Shown: piece after piece, positions 17,742 to 25,514 of the stretch
Layout of the letters: every line of letters starts with the position of its first letter
How positions within the stretch are numbered: position 1 is the stretch's first letter
Source of the DNA: Parvibaculum sp045863935
GTDB lineage: Bacteria; Pseudomonadota; Alphaproteobacteria; Parvibaculales; Parvibaculaceae
Assembly (NCBI RefSeq): GCF_045863935.1
Contig: NZ_BTVP01000003.1
Location: forward strand, 1 to 64,000
DNA: 64,000 nucleotides
Direction of reading: 5' to 3'
Translations under genes and position numbers: made by a program
The notes under the pieces: model-generated
What the model saw: only the letters and a program-made list of their open reading frames with translations
What the model was told of the DNA's origin: nothing
Databases searched by the model: none

Positions 17742-18458
17742 TCACGCCGCTCCCTTGGTGAAGTAGAGAACGACGCTCTTGCCCATCAGCGGACCCGCGA
17801 TCCTTTCGAGTGCGCGCGTCAGCCACGGACCCTGCAAGATGTCCCATTCGAGAAAACGCTTGTAGAGATTGACGATCTTCACATCCTCGCGCTTCACGCC
17901 GACGGCGCATTTGAGCCACCAGTATGGCGAATGAAGCCCGTGCGCGAAATGCCTGTGGAAGAAGGAAAGGCCGCGATCCTGGACTGCACCCTTCAATTCG
18001 CTTTCGCGGAAGATGCGCACATGGCCGCCCGGCTCGTTGTGGTAGTCGTCGGAAAGCGCCCAGCAGACCCATTCCGGCCAGAAACGGGGCACACTGACGG
18101 CGAAGGTGCCGCCCGGTTTCAGAATACGGTCGATCTCGGCGACAGCCTGCTTGTAGTCGGGAATATGCTCCAGCACTTCCGAGCAGAGCACCTTGTCGAA
18201 GCTCGCGTCCGGGAAGGGAAGCGAGAGTGCGTTGCCGACCGTGAGCGAGAAGGAGCGCTTCGTCTCCGGGTCCATGTCGGGACAGGAGCCAAAGCCGTCG
18301 CGCGTCCGGCGCACATCCTCGAAGCCGAGGTCGAGCCCGACCACGTGGCATTGCGCGTGGTAGTACATGGCATGGACATGCCGTCCCGCGCCGCAACCGA
18401 GGTCGAGCGCGCGCTGGCCGTCCCTAAGCCCGAGCACGTTCAAGTCGATTGTCTGCAT
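17742..18458 (-). CDS. Class I SAM-dependent methyltransferase (Methyltransf_11)
   Basis: This 238-residue enzyme has motif I ALDLGCGAGRH at residues 17-27, motif II VVGLDLGFEDV, and the post-I region FDKVLCSEVLEHIPD followed by ILKPGGTFAVSVPRF, the classic Methyltransf_11 layout. It lies in the middle of the reverse-strand GT4-methyltransferase-toroid operon. Its first 35 bases overlap the end of the glycosyltransferase gene, pointing to translational coupling. The substrate is unknown; co-location suggests a sugar or glycolipid acceptor. Confidence 0.85.
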   Translation of the reverse strand: MQTIDLNVLGLRDGQRALDLGCGAGRHVHAMYYHAQCHVVGLDLGFEDVRRTRDGFGSCPDMDPETKRSFSLTVGNALSLPFPDASFDKVLCSEVLEHIPDYKQAVAEIDRILKPGGTFAVSVPRFWPEWVCWALSDDYHNEPGGHVRIFRESELKGAVQDRGLSFFHRHFAHGLHSPYWWLKCAVGVKREDVKIVNLYKRFLEWDILQGPWLTRALERIAGPLMGKSVVLYFTKGAA

Positions 18459-19785
18459 TCTCTATCGTCTGCCTGTAAATTTCCGCGCATTCGCGTGCTG
18501 CGCGTTCCCATTTGAACTTTGCGAGGATGCGTTCGCGTCCGGCGCGGCCATAGGCGGCGCGCATCTCCGGATTTTCGAGCATCTTCGCGATGGCTTCCGC
18601 GAGTGCCGGCGGATTGGAGTGCTGAACCACGATGCCGGCATCGCCCACGACTTCCGGCAGCGAACCGCCATTGGTCGCGATCACCGGCGTACCGCAGGAC
18701 ATCGCCTCTCCGCAGGGAAAGCCGAAACCTTCATAGACGGAAGGCGACACGGCGATCGTCGCTTCGTTGTAGAGCGTGGTGATGTCCTCGTCGGTGACGC
18801 CGCTCACGAATTCCACCTTGTCCATGATGCCGAGCTGGCGCAGTTCGTAGGACGTGTTGCCCTCGCGCAGCCTGCCGATCACCTTGAGTTTGAGGTCGGG
18901 ACGCGTCTTCAGCAGTTCCGCATAGGCGCGGATCAGATAGATGAGGCCCTTCAGCGGCACGTCCGCGCTCGCGCAGGCGACGATCAGGTCGTCGCGCCGC
19001 TTCACATGCGGCATCGGACGGAACTGCACATGGTCGATGCCGTGCAGCACGAGCCGCGTCTTCGAGATGTCGACGCCGAATTCGCGCGCCACGTCGCGCC
19101 GCGTGCTTTCGGAGACGACGATCAGCGGATCGAGCTGGCGGGCCACCTTGATCTGCATGTTGAGGAAGGAATACCAGCGCTTCTTCAGCAGCCTGAGTTT
19201 CAGCGAATGCGCGTGCTCGATGTCGATGCGCCGGTCCATCGTGATCGGATGGTGGATCGTGCCGACAACGGGCATGCCCATGTCGCGCATCTTGAGGAGG
19301 CCCCAGCAGAGCGTCTGGTTGTCGTGGCAGACGTCATAGTCGTCCAGCGTGCCGCGGACATAGCGCACCATGCGCTCGCCGAATGTGTAGGGCTCGGAGA
19401 AGCCGCCGGTCGCGTGGCTCCACCATTCGAAGAGGTCGATGGGGGAGGCGAACATCCAGGGCCGGATCGAGCGGATCGGATGCGGGTTCGCGTAGAGGTC
19501 GAGCGAGGGCAGCTTGATGAGCTTCACGCGCGGGTCGAGTTCGGGATAGGGCGGACCCGAAATCACATCGACCTGATGGCCGAGTTCGGCCAGTGCCTTG
19601 GCGATGTGGCGCATATAGACGCCCTGGCCGCCGGTCGTCGGATTGGAGCGATAGCTCGGCAGCAGGATCCTGAGCGGACGGTCGCCATTGATGGCCGCAA
19701 GCTTCGGCGCCTCGGGTGCGAGATGCACGGCTGGCGCTTCCGGTTTCGGTTCAGCGGCCGCATTCCGCTCAAGCACTTGCGACAT
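18424..19785 (-). CDS. Glycosyltransferase family 4 protein
   Basis: This 453-residue GT-B fold enzyme has an N-terminal acceptor domain that contains GGQGVYMRHIAKALAELGH (residues about 52-70). The C-terminal donor domain has SPSVYEGFGFPCGEAMSCG, the EX7E motif of retaining GT4 enzymes that binds the nucleotide sugar, then GTPVIATNGGSLPEVVGDAG. The first 30 residues are Ala/Glu/Pro-rich and likely disordered. It is first in the reverse-strand operon with the methyltransferase and the toroid protein. Donor and acceptor cannot be predicted. Confidence 0.88.
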   Translation of the reverse strand: MSQVLERNAAAEPKPEAPAVHLAPEAPKLAAINGDRPLRILLPSYRSNPTTGGQGVYMRHIAKALAELGHQVDVISGPPYPELDPRVKLIKLPSLDLYANPHPIRSIRPWMFASPIDLFEWWSHATGGFSEPYTFGERMVRYVRGTLDDYDVCHDNQTLCWGLLKMRDMGMPVVGTIHHPITMDRRIDIEHAHSLKLRLLKKRWYSFLNMQIKVARQLDPLIVVSESTRRDVAREFGVDISKTRLVLHGIDHVQFRPMPHVKRRDDLIVACASADVPLKGLIYLIRAYAELLKTRPDLKLKVIGRLREGNTSYELRQLGIMDKVEFVSGVTDEDITTLYNEATIAVSPSVYEGFGFPCGEAMSCGTPVIATNGGSLPEVVGDAGIVVQHSNPPALAEAIAKMLENPEMRAAYGRAGRERILAKFKWERAARECAEIYRQTIENADNRLERARA

Positions 19786-20023
19786 GCCTTCGTCCTCTCA
19801 AGCCTCTTCAGGTCCGCTCAACCCGCAACAAGGGGCGGCGTCCGGAGCTCCCATTGGCGGGCGCGAACCCGGACCGGATTAAAAAATTTCGCCTGTCGTG
19901 GGCGGCGAACGGGTGGCCAGACACCGATATGTCTTGTGCGGCGGGGCGGTCCCGAACGCCGGGGATCATATCGGGTTCGCTGGGGGGCAACAACCCGCTA
20001 ACAAGAATGTAAGCGAGCCCTCT

Positions 20024-20455
20024 TCAGTTGATGCTGCGTCTCGGTGGCGCCTCGCCGTCGCCGGGTTCAGGCGCCGCGCCGGATTGGTGATGAACGAGCA
20101 GCCATCCCTCGCCGCTCCGTATGAAGATATTCGTGGCGATGAGATAGTCCTGTCCGATGCGCTCATAGCAGATCACGAGCCCCATGTCGCGGTGGATGCC
20201 TGCCCGCGCGGTCAGGCATTCGATGTCGGGGCTTGCAGGGCCGGTGAGGATTGCATGCCAGCTTTGCAGCACGGCGTCGCGGCCTTCCACAGGAGGCCAG
20301 CCGGGGTGGAGACAGGTCACCGGCTCCTGTTCGGCCCAGACGGCACCCATGAGTGTGACGTCACGCTCCGCAAAAGCGCGATAGAAGGTTTCATTGGCAA
20401 AGAGAAGTGTGGCGCGGTCTCGTGCTGGTGAGTTGCCGGTTGCCATCCGTTTCAT
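20024..20455 (-). CDS. SnoaL-like / NTF2-fold domain protein
   Basis: This 143-residue single-domain protein shows a SnoaL_3-type pattern: an N-terminal helix ANETFYRAFAERDVTLMGAVW, the conserved VTCLHPGWPPVEGRDAVLQSW, and a C-terminal sheet ending WLLVHHQSGAA. Such proteins are small enzymes or binding domains with a cone-shaped pocket; function here is unknown. An internal Met at residue 4 is an alternative start. It lies alone between the GT cluster and a membrane protein. Confidence 0.75.
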   Translation of the reverse strand: MKRMATGNSPARDRATLLFANETFYRAFAERDVTLMGAVWAEQEPVTCLHPGWPPVEGRDAVLQSWHAILTGPASPDIECLTARAGIHRDMGLVICYERIGQDYLIATNIFIRSGEGWLLVHHQSGAAPEPGDGEAPPRRSIN

Positions 20456-20529
20456 CCGCTAATGCCAAGGCTGCAACGTGTGCGCAGTCTAGCAGCGCGA
20501 TGTTCCTTTGTCCGCAGGCGGCCGATCCC

Positions 20530-20895
20530 TCAGGGCATTGCGTGGAACCAGAGGTTTGCCGCAGCGAGACAGGCCGCAATGAGGTTCGAGGCGAAGAGCA
20601 GCACGAGATAGGTTCCCCAGGGCTCGCGCGCATCCTCGATGGGGTTCCGCCAGATGAGCCAGACGAGGAGGGGTGCCCAGAATGCAGCTGCGGCGGCGGC
20701 GATGAAGCGGGGCGCCATCTCCCGCTCCGCGAGCCCCATGCCCAGCAGGACGAGTGCGGCCCAGACGGCGAGAACCCATCGCGCTTCCGCGCGGTGAAGG
20801 ACAAAGAACACCGAGGCCGTGTTGATGAAGATTAGCCAATAGACGAAACCGCGCAGGGCGTCGGGCACCCCGGAAATCGCCTCCACTAGTGCCAT
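20530..20895 (-). CDS. Small multi-pass membrane protein of unknown function
   Basis: This 121-residue protein has four hydrophobic segments (about residues 15-35, 40-58, 65-83 and 95-115: YWLIFINTASVFFVL, WVLAVWAALVLLGMGLA, FIAAAAAAFWAPLLVWLIW, YLVLLFASNLIAACLAAA). I choose ATG 20895 because AAGGGGGC lies just upstream; the longer frame to 20973 would run through an inverted repeat. I do not recognise the family. A 10-bp inverted repeat at 20917-20950 covers its likely promoter, so expression is probably repressor-controlled. Confidence 0.7.
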   Translation of the reverse strand: MALVEAISGVPDALRGFVYWLIFINTASVFFVLHRAEARWVLAVWAALVLLGMGLAEREMAPRFIAAAAAAFWAPLLVWLIWRNPIEDAREPWGTYLVLLFASNLIAACLAAANLWFHAMP

Positions 20896-20916
20896 GTCTG
20901 CCCCCTTGCGACCCGC

Positions 20917-20950
20917 CAGACTGACCAGATTTACTATTTCGGTCAGTCTG
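20917..20950. promoter_or_regulatory. 10-bp perfect inverted repeat, operator-like
   Basis: CAGACTGACC and its exact complement GGTCAGTCTG are separated by 14 bases, 22 bases upstream of the small membrane protein start. The arrangement resembles an operator for a dimeric (TetR-type) repressor. No regulator gene is adjacent. Confidence 0.55.
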
Positions 20951-21009
20951 GCCATTAAAGCCGCGAGGGGCAAGTCACAAAGAAGAGGCCCGGGTGAGGC
21001 GGGCAGGGG

Positions 21010-21981
21010 TCAGCCGAAGCGCCGCTTCAGCCAGTCCACCATCAGGGCGTTCAGCTCCTGCGGCTTCTCCGACTGGGTCCAGTGGCCGCAATCGGGGATG
21101 ATGTGCTTTTCGAGGTCGGGCACATATTGCTCCATGCCGATGGTCATTTCCGGCCGCAGCACGATGTCGTCGGCCGCCGAGATCATCAGGCTCGGTGCGT
21201 CCACCTTCTGCGCTTGGCCCTCGCTCATCTCCCAGTTGCGCGTGAAGTTGCGATACCAGTTGATGCCGCCCTCGAAACCCGAGGTCTCGAAGGCGCGTGT
21301 GTAATAGTCGAGTTCCTCCGCCGTCAGCAGCCGTTCGCCGATCCAGGTGCTCTCGTCCGTCTCGAAGCTCTTCAGGAAGGAGAAGTTCTTCTGGTCGGCC
21401 GGCAGCTTGTCGAAATCGGCGAGCTTCATCGGGCTCTTGCGGTACCAGAAGCGCATCGTGCGGGCGACGTCCTTCTCGAAGATATTTTCCGCCACGCCGA
21501 AATTCTGGAAGAAGACGATGTACATGTCCTCGCCGAAGGCCATGCGCATGCCGGCGATCGGGTCGATGGGGCCGCGCGGCATGAAGGGCGTGTTGACGCC
21601 GATGACGCCCGCCACGCGGTCGGGATGGCGGAGCGCCATCTGCCAGACCACGATGCCGCCCCAGTCATGTCCGGCGAAGATCGCCTTGTCGAGACCGAGT
21701 GCGTCGAGCAGGCCGGCAAGATCGTCGGTGAGATGCGCGACATCGTAGAGCGGCACCGCGTCCTTGCCTTTCGGTCCGCCGGTATAGCCATAGCCGCGCA
21801 TGTCGGGCGCGATGGCGCGAAAGCCCGCACCTGCAATGGCGGGAAGCTGATGGCGCCAGGAATAGGCGATCTCCGGAAAGCCATGGCACATCACCACAGG
21901 CACGCCGTTCTTCGGCCCCTGTTCGTAGACGGCCATGCGAATTCCGTTTGTGTTGACGTAGTGCGGCTCCGGAAATGTCAT
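21010..21981 (-). CDS. Epoxide-hydrolase-like alpha/beta hydrolase
   Basis: This 323-residue soluble enzyme has epoxide-hydrolase hallmarks. These are the oxyanion motif HGFPEIAYSWRHQ, the nucleophile elbow GHDWGGI with Asp rather than Ser, cap-domain tyrosines, an acid in AADDIVLRPEM and the catalytic His in CGHWTQSEKP. It should hydrate epoxides to diols in the cytoplasm. It follows the FAD monooxygenase gene by 39 bases on the same strand, so the two likely form an operon, with the monooxygenase perhaps making an epoxide that this enzyme opens. The operator palindrome at 23576 would control both. Confidence 0.85.
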   Translation of the reverse strand: MTFPEPHYVNTNGIRMAVYEQGPKNGVPVVMCHGFPEIAYSWRHQLPAIAGAGFRAIAPDMRGYGYTGGPKGKDAVPLYDVAHLTDDLAGLLDALGLDKAIFAGHDWGGIVVWQMALRHPDRVAGVIGVNTPFMPRGPIDPIAGMRMAFGEDMYIVFFQNFGVAENIFEKDVARTMRFWYRKSPMKLADFDKLPADQKNFSFLKSFETDESTWIGERLLTAEELDYYTRAFETSGFEGGINWYRNFTRNWEMSEGQAQKVDAPSLMISAADDIVLRPEMTIGMEQYVPDLEKHIIPDCGHWTQSEKPQELNALMVDWLKRRFG

Positions 21982-22020
21982 TGCCGGTTTCCTCCGTTTT
22001 CTTTTCCAGTGTTCCTGCCG

Positions 22021-23535
22021 TCAGGCGGATTTCAGCCGCTCGGAATCCGCCGTCGGCGAGAGGCCGAGCGAGGTCAGCATCTCGCGGCGGCCCGGTCCGA
22101 GTTTCGGCGGATAGAGATCGGCGTTGCGCTTCTTGCCGCGTGCCCAGGTGGTCAGCACCTTCGACACGTTGCGCGGGTCGCGCAGCCATGTGTTCGGCGG
22201 ATCGACCATGTGGAACGAGCGCATGAAGGCGCGCAACAGCTCCACATCGCCGCGAATGGCGGGCAGGATGGCGTCCTCGGCGAAGCTCTTGATGAGGCGG
22301 GCCTTGACGCCTGGCTTGTAGTCGGGGTCGAGCGCATTGCGTGCACGCTTTGCCGCCGCGAGGTCCTGCTTCACCATGTCGTCGTAGTGCTGGCGAAGTT
22401 CCTTCGCAAGGCATGCATGATAGAGCCGCGCGCGTTCGCGCATGTCGTTTGTCCTGTCGAGTATCTCGGCCAGCCCTTCTGCCGCGACGCCTGCGAAGGA
22501 GCAGCCTCGTCCGTAAAGCGGGTTCGTCCGGATCACGCTGTCGCCGATCGGGAAGAAGTTGAGCACGCGCGGGCTCCCGTCCTTCGTCATGTGGCGCCAG
22601 CGGCTGATGAGTTCGCCCATGCCGAAGACACGGCTCACGGGGTCGGACGTTTCGCCCGATGTCCATTGCGCGATACCGGGAAGCTGCGCGCAGATCGCAT
22701 CGAAGGTCTCCGGCCGGACGATGGCGCGGCGAAGCTCCATCTCGATTTCGGGCACGGCGAGCGTGATCGAGAAGCAGCCATTATCGGCGGGGAAGAGGCC
22801 ATACTTGATGAAGCCGAGGTCGCCCGCGCCCGGCACCTTCGTGCGGGCGGGCTCGTCCACGCCATCGCGCAGCCGGTAGTGTCGTGTGAAATAGAGAATG
22901 CCCGCGCGTTCGGCTTCCTCCGTGATGCCCGCGCCGCGCTCGTTCAGCCAGTCGATGATCTGGCTGTTCTTGCCGGCGGCGTCGATCACGATGTCGGCGA
23001 GCCAGTCCTTCGTTTCGCCGTTCCGTTCGGCCTTCACGCCGGTGACGCGGAGTGTGCCGTCGGCCGTTTTCTCCGTCAGCACGTCGCGCACAAGCGTGCC
23101 GGTCTCGAAGCGAATGTTCTGCTGGCGGCCGGCATAGCGGCGCAGGATATATTCGAGCGTCGTGCGGCGGCTCGTCAGGATCGTCATGTCCTTGTCGCCG
23201 GGCACCGCCTTGTACCTGTCCTTGAGCGCGATCGGCAGATTGTCGGAAAAGCCGATCTCGCGGCATCCGGCATCCAGCAGTTCGCGCATGAGATCGGGAT
23301 AGTGGTCGCGGATCAGGATGTGAAGCCGGGCGAGGAAGGCGTGGCTGTGGCGCAGATGGCCGACGCCCTTGCGCTCCCAGCTCTTGAAGGCTTCATCGGC
23401 CGAAGCCTCGGGCGGGGGCGGGTCGCGTTCCAGCACGGTCAGCTCGCGGCCCTTGCGCGCCAGTTCCAGCGCGGTCCAGAGCCCGGCAATGCCGCCGCCG
23501 ACCACCAGAATGCGTTCGCTCTCCGCCGCGCTCAT
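22021..23535 (-). CDS. FAD-dependent monooxygenase/oxidoreductase
   Basis: This 504-residue flavoprotein has the FAD dinucleotide motif ILVVGGGIAGLWTALELA at residues 9-26. A second FAD contact is in the GD-type motif (FFPIGDSVIRTNPLYGRG), and DIVIDAAGKNS matches the DG-like motif of group A flavin monooxygenases. C-terminal 100 residues are helical. The start is Met 23535, with GGAGGCG 6-12 bases upstream; a second in-frame Met 15 bases before is less well placed. The substrate is unknown. It is the first gene of the operon with the epoxide hydrolase and lies directly behind a perfect 18-bp palindrome. Confidence 0.82.
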   Translation of the reverse strand: MSAAESERILVVGGGIAGLWTALELARKGRELTVLERDPPPPEASADEAFKSWERKGVGHLRHSHAFLARLHILIRDHYPDLMRELLDAGCREIGFSDNLPIALKDRYKAVPGDKDMTILTSRRTTLEYILRRYAGRQQNIRFETGTLVRDVLTEKTADGTLRVTGVKAERNGETKDWLADIVIDAAGKNSQIIDWLNERGAGITEEAERAGILYFTRHYRLRDGVDEPARTKVPGAGDLGFIKYGLFPADNGCFSITLAVPEIEMELRRAIVRPETFDAICAQLPGIAQWTSGETSDPVSRVFGMGELISRWRHMTKDGSPRVLNFFPIGDSVIRTNPLYGRGCSFAGVAAEGLAEILDRTNDMRERARLYHACLAKELRQHYDDMVKQDLAAAKRARNALDPDYKPGVKARLIKSFAEDAILPAIRGDVELLRAFMRSFHMVDPPNTWLRDPRNVSKVLTTWARGKKRNADLYPPKLGPGRREMLTSLGLSPTADSERLKSA

Positions 23536-23575
23536 CGACGCCTCCTCCATCTGCTCGCATCCGGCTTACAGAAAA

Positions 23576-23593
23576 ACTAGACCATGGTCTAGT
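23576..23593. promoter_or_regulatory. 18-bp perfect palindrome, TetR-type operator candidate
   Basis: ACTAGACCATGGTCTAGT is a perfect palindrome about 40 bases upstream of the FAD monooxygenase start and flanked by A/T-rich bases (AAAA before, AAAATA after). It has the form and position of a repressor operator. The regulator is not encoded in the window. Confidence 0.65.
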
Positions 23594-23648
23594 AAAATAG
23601 GAAGGGGTCTCGCGCCTGTCCAGAGCCGCTTTTGTGAAGCTTTGTCTC

Positions 23649-24032
23649 TCAGCCGCCGGGCGTTCCGCGCAGCGCCCATCCGGCAACCGCGAGCGACAGC
23701 CAGCCGATGAGAAAGGCAACGCCGCCCACCGGCGTAATCATGACGAGCGCCCGGCTGCCGGTGAGACCGAGATAATAGAGCGAGCCCGAAAAAAGGATCG
23801 TGCCCGCGACGAAGGCCCAACCGGCGACGCTTGCGAAGGTGCCGCCGCCCTGCGCCGCAACCCAGGCAACGGCGAGGAGGGCGAGCGCATGATACATCTG
23901 ATAGCGCGCCCCGGTTTCGAAGACGGCGAGTTCCGCCGGGCCGACCCGCGCTTGCAGCCCGTGTGCGGCGAAGGCGCCGAGCGCCACGGAGAGAAAGCCG
24001 CTCAGCGCGCCGATGGTGAGCCAGAGTTTCAT
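23649..24032 (-). CDS. DUF423-family small membrane protein (YgdD-like)
   Basis: This 127-residue protein has four predicted transmembrane helices and the DUF423 hallmarks: an early GALSGFLSVALGAFAAHGL, the Tyr-rich RYQMYHALALLAVAW and a Gly-rich third helix GTILFSGSLYYLGLTG ending with TPVGGVAFLIGWL. The start at 24032 has GAGGA upstream and gives the usual family length; an extension to 24083 adds charged residues without homology. Function is unknown across the family. It lies between the monooxygenase operon and the SDR gene on the same strand. Confidence 0.88.
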   Translation of the reverse strand: MKLWLTIGALSGFLSVALGAFAAHGLQARVGPAELAVFETGARYQMYHALALLAVAWVAAQGGGTFASVAGWAFVAGTILFSGSLYYLGLTGSRALVMITPVGGVAFLIGWLSLAVAGWALRGTPGG

Positions 24033-24095
24033 GCGCGGGATCCTCGCTTTGGTTTTTGTCTCCGTCCCGCAGTCTACGCTCAAAGCCGCGATTTG

Positions 24096-25061
24096 CTAGC
24101 GAGAGGCTTCCAGTGCGGCGAGACCCGCCTCGCGCGTTATGACGGGCTCATAGCCGAGTTCGCGCCTTGCCTTGCCGATCTTCAGCGTGCAATCGCGCGA
24201 CATCAGCGCCGCCGTGTGCGGATCGAGCGGCGGCGGGGATTTCCGGAACGTCAACTTCCACATCCAGTCCATGACGTGCGCCGCGCCGCGCGCCAGCCAT
24301 CCGGGCATGTTCTTGTCCGGCAGGGAGAAGTTCGCCGTCTTCGCCATCCTTGTCAGCATGTCGCGGAAGGAGATCGGCTCGCCGCCATCGGTGATGAAAT
24401 AGGCCTCGCCGCCATTGCCCTTTACGAGCGCGAGTTCGATGGCATGAACCACATTGTGGATATGCACCGTGTCGGTCACGGCATGGCCGCCGCCGATCCA
24501 GGCGAAACGTCCTGTGTCGACCATCTCCTTCAGAGCAGGCAGCAGCGTTTGGTCGCCCGGTCCCCAGATGAACCGGGGTCTGAGCACGATGGTCGTGAGG
24601 CCGTTTCCGTTTGCCGCGCACACCGCCTTTTCCGCATGGGCCTTCGTGCGGGGATAGGGCAGTGGCGAGTTGAAGGCCATGGGTGCCGTTTCGTCGAGAT
24701 CGTTCATCGCCTGCCCATAGAACAGTGCGGCCTCGGTGCCGATATGGACGAAGCGTTTGACGCCCGCCTCGCGCGCCGCCTTCAACAGGCGCTCCGTACC
24801 CGTCACATTGATCGCCCAGAAGTCCTTCATCCGGCCCCAGGTTTCCACCTTCGCCGCGCAATGCACGATGGCGTCGACATCTTTCAGCATGGCCGTCGTG
24901 ACGCTTCCCAGATCGCCGCGCACCGGCGTTGCGCCTGCCGCCCTGATGGCTGCGTCGGATTTTTCAGAGCGCGACAGCGCAAGCACGTCATGCGCTTCGC
25001 TCAGTTTCCGCGCCGCCGCGCCGCCCACGAATCCCGACGCACCCGTAATGAATATGCGCAT
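24096..25061 (-). CDS. NAD(P)-dependent epimerase/dehydratase, 3-beta-HSD-like extended SDR
   Basis: This 321-residue extended short-chain dehydrogenase has the cofactor motif TGASGFVGG at residues 6-14. The catalytic Tyr and Lys are in PYPRTKAHAEKAV, and the NNAG-equivalent is VHCAAKVETWG. The sequence resembles the 3-beta-hydroxysteroid dehydrogenase/NAD-dependent epimerase group, which oxidises sterol-like or sugar-nucleotide alcohols. It is divergent from the first rubredoxin gene with about 150 bases between, which include an inverted repeat at 25092-25117. Confidence 0.85.
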   Translation of the reverse strand: MRIFITGASGFVGGAAARKLSEAHDVLALSRSEKSDAAIRAAGATPVRGDLGSVTTAMLKDVDAIVHCAAKVETWGRMKDFWAINVTGTERLLKAAREAGVKRFVHIGTEAALFYGQAMNDLDETAPMAFNSPLPYPRTKAHAEKAVCAANGNGLTTIVLRPRFIWGPGDQTLLPALKEMVDTGRFAWIGGGHAVTDTVHIHNVVHAIELALVKGNGGEAYFITDGGEPISFRDMLTRMAKTANFSLPDKNMPGWLARGAAHVMDWMWKLTFRKSPPPLDPHTAALMSRDCTLKIGKARRELGYEPVITREAGLAALEASR

Positions 25062-25091
25062 GCCGCCCTCCCATTGGCCGGAGAGGTCGAA

Positions 25092-25117
25092 ATGACCGGT
25101 CCGGGAATCCCGGTCAT
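25092..25117. promoter_or_regulatory. 8-bp inverted repeat between the SDR and rubredoxin genes
   Basis: ATGACCGG and CCGGTCAT are separated by 10 bases in the divergent promoter region. It could be an operator, but the TGACC/GGTCA arms also resemble the edges of the dispersed palindromic repeats of this genome. Confidence 0.35.
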
Positions 25118-25212
25118 ATTGGCGGTGCAGGCAGGAATGACAAGGCGCGTGGCTGCAAACAACGTAGCGTCACGCTAGATTTATCCTTCACACGCGCCAG
25201 AGGGAGGTCATC

Positions 25213-25389
25213 ATGGCGGAGCCCTGGAAGAAGTGGCAATGCGCGACCTGCGGTTTCATCTATGACGAGGCAGAGGGCTGGCCGGACGATGGCATCGCCC
25301 CCGGCACGCGCTGGGAAGAGGTGCCGGCGGATTGGGTTTGTCCCGATTGCGGCACGCCGAAGGAAGATTTCGATATGGTCGAAATCTGA
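25213..25389 (+). CDS. Rubredoxin (first copy)
   Basis: This 58-residue electron carrier binds one iron through four cysteines. The ligands are C10 and C13 in QCATCGFIYDEA and C43 and C46 in WVCPDCGTPK, the standard rubredoxin pattern. The family length is 50-60 residues. ATG 25213 follows GGGAGGTC. It precedes the CYP108-type P450 gene by 125 bases, and a second rubredoxin follows that gene. Rubredoxins usually feed electrons to AlkB alkane hydroxylases; here the neighbour is a P450, so its partner is uncertain. Confidence 0.96.
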   Translation: MAEPWKKWQCATCGFIYDEAEGWPDDGIAPGTRWEEVPADWVCPDCGTPKEDFDMVEI

Positions 25390-25514
25390 GACGTAGCGTC
25401 ACCGCGCTTTTTCGCAGAAATCCGCGGTTTTTGCGGCGGTTTGCCGCTTTAGAAGCTTTTGCAAAAGTCCATATCGTTATTGTGGGTTTAACGCTCGCAG
25501 CAGAAAGAACGGTC

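Noticed and set aside
18367..20001. 544-codon forward open frame
   Set aside because: It is antisense to the GT4 gene, which has an intact EX7E motif and family length.
21082..23580. 832-codon forward open frame
   Set aside because: It runs antisense through the epoxide hydrolase and FAD monooxygenase genes, which have clear motifs and ribosome-binding sites; the frame is a GC-bias shadow.
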